Below, in pieces: positions 1 through 7,153 of a DNA stretch of 23,660 nt. Made by a program: the position numbers and the translations under genes. Under the pieces are notes generated by a model that ran no database searches, was not told the origin of the DNA, and was given only the letters and a program-made list of their open reading frames with translations. The stretch's first letter is position 1. Every line of letters begins with the position of its first letter. Origin of the DNA: Thioalkalivibrio sp. (GTDB lineage Bacteria; Pseudomonadota; Gammaproteobacteria; Ectothiorhodospirales; Ectothiorhodospiraceae); NCBI GenBank assembly GCA_007120155.1, contig SKOF01000419.1, positions 1 to 23,660 of the forward strand, given 5' to 3'.

Positions 1-2015
1 AAAACGCCTCCGGGCGGCTGCTCGATGCGCGCATCAGTGACGCCGATGTGCGCATTGCCGATTACCGGGCCGCGGAACTGGAGGTGCGGGGACAGGCGCG
101 TGGGCCCCTGTCCGATATGCTGCACTATGTGCGCGAGAGCCCCCTGGTGAGCGGCCTGGACGGCCTGCTGGATGACACCCTTGCCGAAGGCGACAGCCGG
201 CTGGATCTGGCGCTGGCGATGCCGCTGTATCGGGGTGGTGGCGGTCCGGCCGCCACGCGCGTCTCCGGTGCGGTGGAACTGGACGGCAACCGGCTGCGCC
301 TGGAGGGGCAGCCGGTGGATTTCACCCGGGTGACCGGCCGCGTGGCCTTCACCGAGGCCACGGTGAGTGCCGAGCAGGTGCAGGCCCGCTTCAACGACGA
401 ATCCCTGACCCTGGATGCCAGCCTGCCGGACGGCGGGCCGCTCACGGTGCGTGCGGAGGGCATGCAGCCGGTGGCGGCGCTCGCGGCGCATCTGCCGAAC
501 TATCTGAGGCCCCACCTGCGTGGCCGGTCACACTGGAGCGGGGAGTTCACGGCGCCGATCGACGGCAGCGGAAGCCCCCGCTTGCGCCTGGAGTCCATGC
601 TCGAGGGGGTGACCTCGGAACTGCCCGAACCCCTGGCCAAGACATCGGGTGTCCGGGTACCCCTGAACGTAGAGGTACCACTGGGGCCGACCGGGGACCC
701 CGTGCACCTGCGTTACGGCACCATCCTGTCGGGCGTGCTGCAACCGGACAACGACGGTTTGAGCGGTGAACTGCGCTTCAATGCAGGGGATGCCCGCATG
801 CCGGAGGCGGGCCTCCGTATCGCGGGGCGCATGGAGCGCGTCAACCTGGATGCATGGCGCGCGGTGGCCGAAGCGCATCCGGCCGACGCCGTCGAGCCGC
901 CTCCCGGAAGCCGTGTCAGCGCGATCGATCTCCATGCGGGTGAGGTGTTCAGCGGTGCACGGGTGTTGCGGGAAGTTCATCTGAGCGCCCTGCGCGGCCG
1001 CGAACGCTGGCAGGTCCGGGTGGATTCGGCGGCGCTGCGGGGTGAGCTGCAGATCCCCCGGGAGCTTCGAGGGGCCGCCCCGCTGACATTCAACCTGGAG
1101 CGGGTGGATCTGGACCGGATGGCGGCACCCGGTGCGGGTGTTGCTTCCGGGTTGTCCCGCCTGGACCCCCGCACACTGCCCGGGCTGCGGGGTGGCATAC
1201 GGGAACTCGTGCACGACGGACGCAGGTTCACCGACCTGCGGATTGAAGCCACCCCCATGCGTGACGGCATACAGGTTCACCACCTGCAGGTGGGCAGTGC
1301 CGGTGGACATTCCAGCCTGCGTATCACCGGGGATTGGCGCATGGCGGCCCGGGACCGGCATCAGACCCGGCTGCGTTACGATCTGAGAACCTCTCATCTG
1401 GGGCTGATGCTCACTGATCTGGGGTTTCAGCACGGCTTCGATCAGGGAGAGGGGAAGATGGAGGGCCAGGTGCGCTGGCCCGATGCACCCACGCATTTCA
1501 CCTGGGACGGCCTACAGGGTGACGGGCGTGTGGACATGAGCGACGGCCGCCTGGTCGAGGTGGATCCGGGCGCGGGACGGTTGCTGGGATTGTTCAGCCT
1601 GAACATGCTGCCCCGCCGGCTCGCCCTGGATTTTCGCGACGTGTTCCAGCGGGGTTTCCTGTTCGACAAAATGGAGGGCACGATCCATCTGGTGGGAAGC
1701 GACGCCTACACGTCCGATCTGCGCATCCAGGGTGTGGCGGCCAACGTGGAGATCGAAGGTCGTACCGGCATCGTCGCGCGGGATCACGACCAGCGTATCG
1801 TCGTGACACCCAGGGTGGGCGGCGCCCTCCCGGTGGCGGGCGCCCTGCTCGGTGGTCCCATGGCGGGTGCCGCGGTGTTCATTCTCGACCGTGTCCTTGG
1901 CATGGGACGCAGCATCGATGCGGCGGCCCGGGTGGAATACCGCGTCACCGGTACCTGGCAGGATCCGGTGGTGGAGACCCTGGCCAGGCCGGCGGGCGAT
2001 GAGCCGCCGGGATAG
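1..2015 (+). CDS. yhdP: YhdP/AsmA-like envelope protein, C-terminal part (5' end outside window)
   Basis: The frame is open to the left edge (first full codon at 3), so the true start lies outside; about 671 residues of a protein usually near 1250-1300 residues are present. It resembles the C-terminal half of the YhdP (DUF3971/AsmA-like) family: alternating beta-rich stretches, the segment DGRLVEVDPGAGRLLGLFSL near residue 500 of the visible part, and the closing VEYRVTGTWQDPVVETL. In Enterobacteria YhdP is an inner-membrane-anchored, periplasm-spanning bridge protein involved with TamB and YdbH in phospholipid transport to the outer membrane. The neighbours nit and tldD follow it in many Gammaproteobacteria, which supports the call. 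No frameshift or internal stop is seen. The first GTG in the window (48) is not the start. The family call is firm; the transport role is taken from E. coli. Confidence 0.9.
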   Translation, partial: NASGRLLDARISDADVRIADYRAAELEVRGQARGPLSDMLHYVRESPLVSGLDGLLDDTLAEGDSRLDLALAMPLYRGGGGPAATRVSGAVELDGNRLRLEGQPVDFTRVTGRVAFTEATVSAEQVQARFNDESLTLDASLPDGGPLTVRAEGMQPVAALAAHLPNYLRPHLRGRSHWSGEFTAPIDGSGSPRLRLESMLEGVTSELPEPLAKTSGVRVPLNVEVPLGPTGDPVHLRYGTILSGVLQPDNDGLSGELRFNAGDARMPEAGLRIAGRMERVNLDAWRAVAEAHPADAVEPPPGSRVSAIDLHAGEVFSGARVLREVHLSALRGRERWQVRVDSAALRGELQIPRELRGAAPLTFNLERVDLDRMAAPGAGVASGLSRLDPRTLPGLRGGIRELVHDGRRFTDLRIEATPMRDGIQVHHLQVGSAGGHSSLRITGDWRMAARDRHQTRLRYDLRTSHLGLMLTDLGFQHGFDQGEGKMEGQVRWPDAPTHFTWDGLQGDGRVDMSDGRLVEVDPGAGRLLGLFSLNMLPRRLALDFRDVFQRGFLFDKMEGTIHLVGSDAYTSDLRIQGVAANVEIEGRTGIVARDHDQRIVVTPRVGGALPVAGALLGGPMAGAAVFILDRVLGMGRSIDAAARVEYRVTGTWQDPVVETLARPAGDEPPG

Positions 2016-2060
2016 GGCCTTGCAGGTTTGCATAGCCGGATAGGCGATCACGATGCCGGT

Positions 2061-2069
2061 TGGTATAGT
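2061..2069 (+). promoter_or_regulatory. Putative extended -10 promoter for the small exported gene–nit–tldD group
   Basis: TGG followed by TATAGT (2064-2069) fits an extended -10 element (5 of 6 bases of TATAAT). No convincing -35 lies 16-18 bp upstream. The predicted start point, about 7 bp downstream, falls on or beside the ATG at 2076, so the first message could be leaderless. This is weak single-motif evidence. Confidence 0.3.
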
Positions 2070-2075
2070 GGTGTC

Positions 2076-2414
2076 ATGTTGATGAAGCCGCTTCGCATCC
2101 TCTGTCTGTCCCTCCTGCTCGCCGCCGGCCCGACCGTCGCACAGGCCGTGCTCGTGGTGGATGCCGAGACCTGGTCGACGCCGCGCAGCGCCGAGTACCT
2201 CATTCAGCTCACACCCCTGCGCGAGGCGGTGGCAGCCCTGCAGGGCGGCGAAGACCGCCGCCTGACCATTCGCCACCCGGCGAGTGAACAGGGTGAGTTC
2301 TGGGCGGCGGAACTGCGCGACTGGCTGGTGGCCCTGGGCGTCCCCTCACTGCGTATCCATGTGGAAGCGGACGCATCGGTGCACGAGCAGCTGGATCTGG
2401 TGATCCATCCCTGA
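2076..2414 (+). CDS. Small exported protein of unknown function between yhdP and nit
   Basis: 112 residues from ATG 2076; an in-frame ATG at 2082 is an alternative start. The first 25 or so residues form a clear Sec signal peptide (MLMKPLRILCLSLLLAAGPTVAQA) with a likely AQA cleavage site, without a lipobox. The mature part, about 87 residues, has no cysteine. It starts with a short hydrophobic strand (VLVVDAETW), then has a charged helix-rich middle and ends in LDLVIHP. I do not recognise a family. It sits 60 bp after yhdP and 12-27 bp before nit on the same strand, so it probably shares a transcript with nit. An upstream GTG at 2028 would place extra charged residues before the signal peptide and is less likely. 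The periplasmic location is inferred from the signal peptide only. Confidence 0.75.
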   Translation: MLMKPLRILCLSLLLAAGPTVAQAVLVVDAETWSTPRSAEYLIQLTPLREAVAALQGGEDRRLTIRHPASEQGEFWAAELRDWLVALGVPSLRIHVEADASVHEQLDLVIHP

Positions 2415-2441
2415 AACCTCTGAGCGGTGAAGCCTGATGCC

Positions 2442-3284
2442 ATGCAAAGCGAAGCCCCAGTGACCCGTGTGGCCGCCATCCAGATGGCCTCGGGGCCCAA
2501 CGTGGTCGCCAACCTCTCCGAGGCAGGGCGCCTCATCTCGGAGGCCGCTGCCGCCGGTGCGCGCCTGGTGGTGCTTCCGGAGAACTTCGCCCTCATGGGC
2601 ATGACCGAGGCGGACAAACTTGCCGAGGCCGAGGAGGACGGCCGGGGGCCGCTTCAGGCGTTCCTCGCGGAACAGGCGCAGCGTCACGGGTTATGGCTGG
2701 TGGGCGGCACGATTCCCATTGTCAGTGACGATCCCAACCGGGTGTTCGGATCCAGCCTGCTGTTCAGCGACCTGGGGGAGCGTGTGGTCCGCTACGACAA
2801 GATTCACCTGTTCGACGTACAACTTCCGGAAGGCGAGGAGTCCTACAATGAATCCGAGACCACGGCCCCGGGGGACCGGGCGGTAGTGGTGGAGACGCCG
2901 TTCGGGCGGCTGGGCATCGCCGTGTGTTATGACCTGCGCTTCCCGGAACTGTTTCGCGAGATGCTGGACCAGGGCATGGAGATCCTGGCATTGCCCGCGG
3001 CCTTTACCGCCATCACCGGCAGGGCCCACTGGGAGGCCCTGATCCGCGCACGAGCCATCGAAAACCAGATCTATGTGATCGCGGCGGCCCAGGGCGGGTT
3101 TCATGTCAACGGCAGGGAGACCCATGGCGACAGCATGGTGGTGGATCCCTGGGGCCAGGTGCTGGATCGGCTGGCCCGCGGCTCCGGGGTGGTGTCGGGC
3201 GAGATGGACCCGGAGCGGCTTGCCGCGGTTCGCAGAAGTTTCCCGAGCATCAGCCACCGTCGCCTGAGCTGCGGGATCCGCTGA
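2442..3284 (+). CDS. Nitrilase-superfamily amidase (Nit1/deaminated glutathione amidase type)
   Basis: 280 residues from ATG 2442; an in-frame GTG at 2427 would add five residues, and neither start has a strong ribosome site. The Glu-Lys-Cys triad of the carbon-nitrogen hydrolase superfamily is visible: Glu47 in VVLPENF, Lys120 in YDKIHLFD, Cys162 in AVCYDLRFPEL. The KIHLFD and CYDLRFPEL signatures match the Nit1/YbeM branch, whose known members hydrolyse deaminated glutathione to alpha-ketoglutarate and cysteinylglycine, a metabolite-repair reaction in the cytoplasm. The length is normal. The place between yhdP and tldD is a conserved gammaproteobacterial arrangement. Substrate assignment is by family; other omega-amidase-like activities cannot be ruled out from sequence. 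Confidence 0.92.
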   Translation: MQSEAPVTRVAAIQMASGPNVVANLSEAGRLISEAAAAGARLVVLPENFALMGMTEADKLAEAEEDGRGPLQAFLAEQAQRHGLWLVGGTIPIVSDDPNRVFGSSLLFSDLGERVVRYDKIHLFDVQLPEGEESYNESETTAPGDRAVVVETPFGRLGIAVCYDLRFPELFREMLDQGMEILALPAAFTAITGRAHWEALIRARAIENQIYVIAAAQGGFHVNGRETHGDSMVVDPWGQVLDRLARGSGVVSGEMDPERLAAVRRSFPSISHRRLSCGIR

Positions 3285-3406
3285 GCCCCGGGCTCCGATG
3301 GACAGTGCGGGCCAAAGGCCACGCAATCGGCGGGTTGAATTGGTGCGGTACAAGCCCCACTGTGAATGACGTATACACCCCCCTTTCCCCCGGAGATCAC
3401 CCCCGA

Positions 3407-4852
3407 ATGTCCCAGGTCCTGCAGATCGCCAAGCAACAGTTCATGGAGCCCGCGGGCCTGACCGAGGGCGATCTGGACCGGGCGCTGGGCGGGCTTATGG
3501 GGCCCGGAATCGACGGGGGCGACCTGTATTTTCAGCTCACCCGTCACGAGTCCTGGTCGCTTGAGGACGGCATCGTCAAGGACGGCAGTTACAACATCGA
3601 GCAAGGTGTCGGCGTGCGCGCCCTGAGCGGCGACAAGACCGGCTTCGCCTACTCGGACGACATCAGGATGCCCACTCTGCTGGAGGCTTCCGCTGCCGCC
3701 CGGGCCATCGCGCGCCAGTCTGTATCGGGCCAGGTGGCCGTGCGCCGCAACCAGGACGGCCATCAGCTGTACGCGCCGCTGGATCCGCTGGCCACCCTGG
3801 ACGAGCAGGCCAAGATTGATCTGCTGCACCGTGTGGATGCCGAGGCCCGCCGCCTGGATCCTCGTGTTAGTCAGGTGATGGTCAGCCTCAACGGTGTGCA
3901 TGAAGTGATCATGGTGGCCAATACCGACGGCACCCTGGCCGCCGACGTGCGCCCGTTGGTGCGCCTGAGTGTCAACGTGATCGTGCAGGGCAAGGACGGG
4001 CGTCGGGAGCAGGCCTCCGGCGGCGGCGGCGGCCGCGTGGGCTACGCGTATTTTCTCGACGAGGATCGGGCGCTGGGATATGCGCGCGAGGCCGTGCGTC
4101 AGGCGCTGGTGAACCTGGAGGCCGTGGATGCCCCCGCCGGCACCCTGACCGTGGTGCTCGGACCCGGCTGGCCGGGCGTGTTGCTGCATGAGGCGGTGGG
4201 CCACGGGCTGGAGGGCGATTTCAACCGCAAGGGCACTTCGGTCTTCAGCGGGCGTATCGGGCAGAAGGTGGCCGCCGATGGCGTGACGGTGGTGGATGAC
4301 GGCACGCTCAGGGACCGGCGCGGATCGCTCAACGTGGACGACGAGGGCACGCCCACGGAGTGCACCACGCTGATCGAGGATGGCGTGCTGCGCGCCTTCA
4401 TGCAGGATCGCCTGAATGCCCGGCTGACGGGCGTCCCCGCCACCGGCAACGGCCGGCGTGAGTCCTATGCCCACCTGCCCATGCCGCGCATGACCAACAC
4501 CTACATGCTGGCGGGCGCGCACGATCCGGGCGAGATTCTGGAGAGCGTGGAGCGGGGGCTCTACGCGGTGAACTTCGGCGGTGGCCAGGTGGACATCACA
4601 TCCGGGAAGTTCGTGTTCTCGGCTTCCGAGGCCTACCTCATCGAGAACGGCCGGGTGACCCGGCCGGTGAAAGGGGCCACCCTGATCGGCAACGGCCCCG
4701 AGGTGCTGACCCGGGTATCCATGGTGGGCAACGATCTGGAGCTCGACGCCGGCGTGGGTACCTGCGGCAAGGAGGGCCAGAGCGTGCCCGTGGGCGTCGG
4801 CCAACCGACCCTTCGGGTGGACGGACTGACCGTGGGCGGCACCAGCACCTGA
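3407..4852 (+). CDS. tldD: TldD, metalloprotease TldD/TldE catalytic subunit
   Basis: 481 residues from ATG 3407, the same length as E. coli TldD. GGAG at 3392-3395 is 11 nt before this ATG. Upstream in-frame codons from 3305 translate to non-family sequence and are rejected. The zinc motif HEAVGH at residues 261-266 and the C-terminal GVGTCGKEGQ...GQPTL segment are characteristic. TldD forms a heterodimer with PmbA/TldE that degrades unfolded peptides passing through a narrow access tunnel and, in some hosts, processes antitoxins (CcdA) or modified peptides (microcin B17). The partner pmbA lies just beyond yjgA. A perfect stem (4861-4877) follows the stop. No RiPP precursor or modification gene is nearby, so a housekeeping peptide-degradation role is the simplest reading. 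Confidence 0.97.
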   Translation: MSQVLQIAKQQFMEPAGLTEGDLDRALGGLMGPGIDGGDLYFQLTRHESWSLEDGIVKDGSYNIEQGVGVRALSGDKTGFAYSDDIRMPTLLEASAAARAIARQSVSGQVAVRRNQDGHQLYAPLDPLATLDEQAKIDLLHRVDAEARRLDPRVSQVMVSLNGVHEVIMVANTDGTLAADVRPLVRLSVNVIVQGKDGRREQASGGGGGRVGYAYFLDEDRALGYAREAVRQALVNLEAVDAPAGTLTVVLGPGWPGVLLHEAVGHGLEGDFNRKGTSVFSGRIGQKVAADGVTVVDDGTLRDRRGSLNVDDEGTPTECTTLIEDGVLRAFMQDRLNARLTGVPATGNGRRESYAHLPMPRMTNTYMLAGAHDPGEILESVERGLYAVNFGGGQVDITSGKFVFSASEAYLIENGRVTRPVKGATLIGNGPEVLTRVSMVGNDLELDAGVGTCGKEGQSVPVGVGQPTLRVDGLTVGGTST

Positions 4853-4860
4853 ACCGCAGC

Positions 4861-4877
4861 AGTCCGGCTTCCGGACT
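4861..4877. terminator. Compact hairpin between convergent tldD and yjgA
   Basis: AGTCCGG (4861-4867), loop CTT, CCGGACT (4871-4877): a perfect 7-bp stem 8 bp after the tldD stop and immediately before the yjgA stop on the other strand. No T-run follows on either strand, so it may act as a weak bidirectional terminator or an mRNA end stabiliser. Confidence 0.5.
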
Positions 4878-5378
4878 TCAACTCGCGTGCATCCGCGCAC
4901 GTTCGCTGAGGTAGCGGAACAGGGCCCGGGAGGCGCTCTTGCGGGCCGCCGGGGTGGGCGCATTGCTTGCGCTGTCGATGAGAGCACGCAGCTTCCCGGC
5001 ATCGCTGTCCGGGTGTTCGGCGAGCCAGGCATCGAGGGCCTCGGCGCCCTCGGTGAGCAGCCGTTCGCGCCATGTCTCCAGGCCCTTGAAGGCCCGGGCG
5101 GCGTGCTGGCGATCCTGCTCCCGCCGGGCCAGCGCGGCCCGGATGGGTGCGATGTCGATCTTGCGCATCAGCTTGCCGATCAGTTGGCGCTGTCGGCGCA
5201 GGGCGCCGTGCTGGTGGATCCTGCGGGCGGCGCGGATCGCATCCACGAGGGATTCGGGCAGATCCAGGGCCTCGAGTTCGTCCTCCTTGAGTGCGATCAG
5301 CCGCTCACCCAGGCGCTGAGCCTCCTCGGCCTCGCGCTTGAGCTGGCTGCGGCTGATATAGTCGTCGTCTTCACTCAT
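4878..5378 (-). CDS. yjgA: YjgA/DarP, 50S ribosome-assembly associated protein (DUF615)
   Basis: 166 residues on the minus strand, ATG complement at 5376-5378, reading MSEDDDYISRSQLKREAEEA. The acidic start followed by SRSQLKREAE, the KEDELEALDLPE segment, and the long arginine-rich helical part to ARMHAS are typical of the YjgA (DUF615) family, usually 160-185 residues. In E. coli, YjgA/DarP associates with late 50S precursors and promotes peptidyl-transferase-centre maturation. The gene lies convergent with tldD and divergent from pmbA; this tldD/yjgA/pmbA neighbourhood is common in Beta- and Gammaproteobacteria. An apparent open frame continuing upstream on this strand runs antisense to pmbA and is spurious. 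No clear promoter was found in the 243-bp gap to pmbA. Confidence 0.93.
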   Translation of the reverse strand: MSEDDDYISRSQLKREAEEAQRLGERLIALKEDELEALDLPESLVDAIRAARRIHQHGALRRQRQLIGKLMRKIDIAPIRAALARREQDRQHAARAFKGLETWRERLLTEGAEALDAWLAEHPDSDAGKLRALIDSASNAPTPAARKSASRALFRYLSERARMHAS

Positions 5379-5422
5379 GGGTGCCTCTGCACGAAGGGAG
5401 AGGGTCCGTATACGAACCGCCT

Positions 5423-5525
5423 GAAAAGCCTGACCGCGAAGGGCGCAAAGGACGGACGCGAATGGAATCGCCTGCTCAGGAACGCCCTGGCGATCCTTGT
5501 GCAGTCCTTCGCGGTCAGGCTTTTC
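5423..5525. repeat. 103-bp palindromic intergenic element with perfect 20-bp inverted arms
   Basis: Arm 1 (5423-5442) gaaaagcctgaccgcgaagg is the exact reverse complement of arm 2 (5506-5525); 63 bp separate them. Arm 1 runs into a loosely 9-bp-periodic stretch (CGCGAAGGG, CGCAAAGGA, then GACGCGAA, 5436-5461). No transposase or target duplication is evident. It sits between the divergent yjgA and pmbA genes, upstream of the likely pmbA promoter. Confidence 0.85.
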
Positions 5526-5541
5526 GGAAGTCTGCCTTGCA

Positions 5542-5570
5542 TTGACTCGCGGGGTGCATCTTACAACGAT
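5542..5570 (+). promoter_or_regulatory. Putative sigma70 promoter of pmbA
   Basis: TTGACT (5542-5547), 17-bp spacer, AACGAT (5565-5570). The -35 is good, the -10 poor. It would start RNA near 5577, giving a leader of about 45 nt that contains an inverted repeat (GAGAGC 5574-5579 / GCTCTC 5597-5602). Confidence 0.3.
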
Positions 5571-5621
5571 CAGGAGAGCCCGGGTCCCCGGGGCCCGCTC
5601 TCCAGACACTCGGGAATATAC

Positions 5622-6965
5622 ATGACAGCCATCCAAACACTCCCCAGGGACCAACGCACCATGGAGCAGATCGTCGAGCAGATGCTGGACGAGGCCCGCA
5701 AGGCCGGTGCCAGCAGTGCCGAGGCGGCCGCCAGCAATGATCTGGGTCTGTCGGTGAATGTACGCATGGGTGAGGTTGAGACCCTGGAGCACCACAAGGA
5801 TCAGGGTGTGGCCATCACGGTCTACTTTGGCCAGCGCAAGGGTACGGCCAGCACCTCGGACCTGAGCCGCGAGGCACTGCGCGAGGCGGTGCATGCTGCC
5901 TGCCGCATCGCGCGCTATACGGCGCAGGATGATTGCGCGGGCCTGGCCGATCCGGATCTCATGGCCGGCGACTGGCCGGACCTGGACCTGGATCACCCGT
6001 GGGATCTGTCCGTGGAGCGGGCCATCGAGCTGGCGCAAAGCTGCGAGGCCGCGGCCCGGGATCATGATGCGCGCATCATCAATTCCGAAGGCGCCTCGAC
6101 CAACACGCTTCGGGGACTGGTGGTCTACGGCAACACCCACGGCTTCCTGGGGGCCTATACGGCGACCCGTCACTCCATCAGCTGTTCGGTGGTGGCCGCG
6201 GACGAAAAGGGGATGCAGCGGGATTACTGGTATTCCGTATCCCGGGACGCCAATGGCCTTCAGACGCCCGAATCCGTGGGTCTCGAGGCCGCACGGCGCG
6301 CCGTACGGCGCCTGGGCGGACGGCGCCTGTCCACGCGCCAGTGCCCCGCCGTGTACGTGCCCGAGACGGCCCGCTCCCTGGTCGGGCATTTCGTGAGCGC
6401 GGTGCGTGGCGGAGCGCTGTACCGCAAGGCGTCCTTCTTGGTGGATGCGCTCGGCGAGGACGTGTTCCCGTCCTTCGTGCGCATCCACGAACAACCTCAT
6501 CTGCCCCGTGCGTTGGGCAGCGTGCCCTTCGACAGCGAGGGTGTGGCGACCCGGCCCAGGGACATCGTGACGGGCGGGGTGCTCGAGGGCTACGTGCTGG
6601 ACAGCTATTCGGCCCGGAAACTGGGCATGACCACCACCGGAAATGCCGGCGGCGTGCACAATCTCACCATGGAACCCGGCGAGCAGGATCTGGACGGCCT
6701 GCTGAGGGTCATGGGCACCGGCCTGCTGGTCACCGAACTCATCGGCCATGGGATCAACATGGTGACCGGTGACTATTCCCGGGGGGCGGCCGGTTTCTGG
6801 GTGGAGGACGGCGAGATCCGGTATCCCGTCGAGGAGATCACCGTGGCCGGCCATCTGAAGAAACTGTTCAAGGGTATCCGGGCCGTGGGTAATGACGTGA
6901 ACGTGGACAGCAACATCCGCACCGGTTCGTTGCTGCTGGAGCAGGTCACCGTGGCGGGGGAATGA
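5622..6965 (+). CDS. pmbA: PmbA/TldE, non-catalytic partner of TldD
   Basis: 447 residues from ATG 5622 (E. coli PmbA is 450). An in-frame ATG at 5661 is a shorter alternative; codons upstream to 4887 run antisense to yjgA and are not part of the gene. Family features: LSVNVRMGEVETLEHHKDQG near residues 40-60, GTASTSDLS, and the C-terminal stretch LLVTELIGHGINMVTGDYSRGAAGFWVEDG followed by VGNDVNV. In known TldD/TldE pairs the PmbA subunit lacks the zinc site and shapes the closed proteolytic chamber, consistent with no HExxxH motif here. It lies on the same strand as tldD but separated by the opposing yjgA, so the two subunits are probably transcribed separately. Heptamer repeats start 15 bp after the stop. 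Confidence 0.96.
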   Translation: MTAIQTLPRDQRTMEQIVEQMLDEARKAGASSAEAAASNDLGLSVNVRMGEVETLEHHKDQGVAITVYFGQRKGTASTSDLSREALREAVHAACRIARYTAQDDCAGLADPDLMAGDWPDLDLDHPWDLSVERAIELAQSCEAAARDHDARIINSEGASTNTLRGLVVYGNTHGFLGAYTATRHSISCSVVAADEKGMQRDYWYSVSRDANGLQTPESVGLEAARRAVRRLGGRRLSTRQCPAVYVPETARSLVGHFVSAVRGGALYRKASFLVDALGEDVFPSFVRIHEQPHLPRALGSVPFDSEGVATRPRDIVTGGVLEGYVLDSYSARKLGMTTTGNAGGVHNLTMEPGEQDLDGLLRVMGTGLLVTELIGHGINMVTGDYSRGAAGFWVEDGEIRYPVEEITVAGHLKKLFKGIRAVGNDVNVDSNIRTGSLLLEQVTVAGE

Positions 6966-6979
6966 GGAGGCAGGATTAT

Positions 6980-7066
6980 AAAGTTCAAAGTTCAAAGTTC
7001 AAAGCAAATCGGCAGGTGAGCGGTTGCGGTTGGCGCCCAACCCCGTTGAACGTTGAACCTTGAATT
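6980..7066. repeat. Inverted heptamer-repeat element B (TTCAAAG / TTGAACN)
   Basis: Left arm: AAAG followed by three exact TTCAAAG units (6980-7004). Right arm: TTGAACG, TTGAACC, TTGAATT (7046-7066), complementary to the left arm (AGTTCAA versus TTGAACN) with a degenerate seventh base. The spacer holds its own hairpin, GGTTGG (7028-7033) / CCAACC (7037-7042). It lies between pmbA and the MotA-like gene. Confidence 0.85.
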
Positions 7067-7153
7067 ATGCTTTCCCGCTCCTTCGGCTGGATCAGGGCAT
7101 GCAATTACGGTTAATCTGCGGGGTGTCTGCAAGCGCGAATCGGAAGGCGGCCC

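Noticed and set aside
3325..3370. Resemblance to the core of a cobalamin riboswitch ahead of tldD (GGTG ... GCCCCACTGTGAA)
   Set aside because: Only a few conserved blocks are matched, the spacing is compressed, and I cannot build the flanking paired regions. TldD has no B12 link. Covariance-model search would settle it.
5423..5525. Insertion sequence ends
   Set aside because: The 20-bp arms lie only 63 bp apart with no coding capacity and no visible target duplication; at most a MITE- or REP-like element.
3407..6965. RiPP (microcin-like) biosynthesis suggested by TldD and PmbA
   Set aside because: No precursor peptide, cyclodehydratase, radical SAM or exporter gene is near. The tldD–yjgA–pmbA order is a common housekeeping arrangement.
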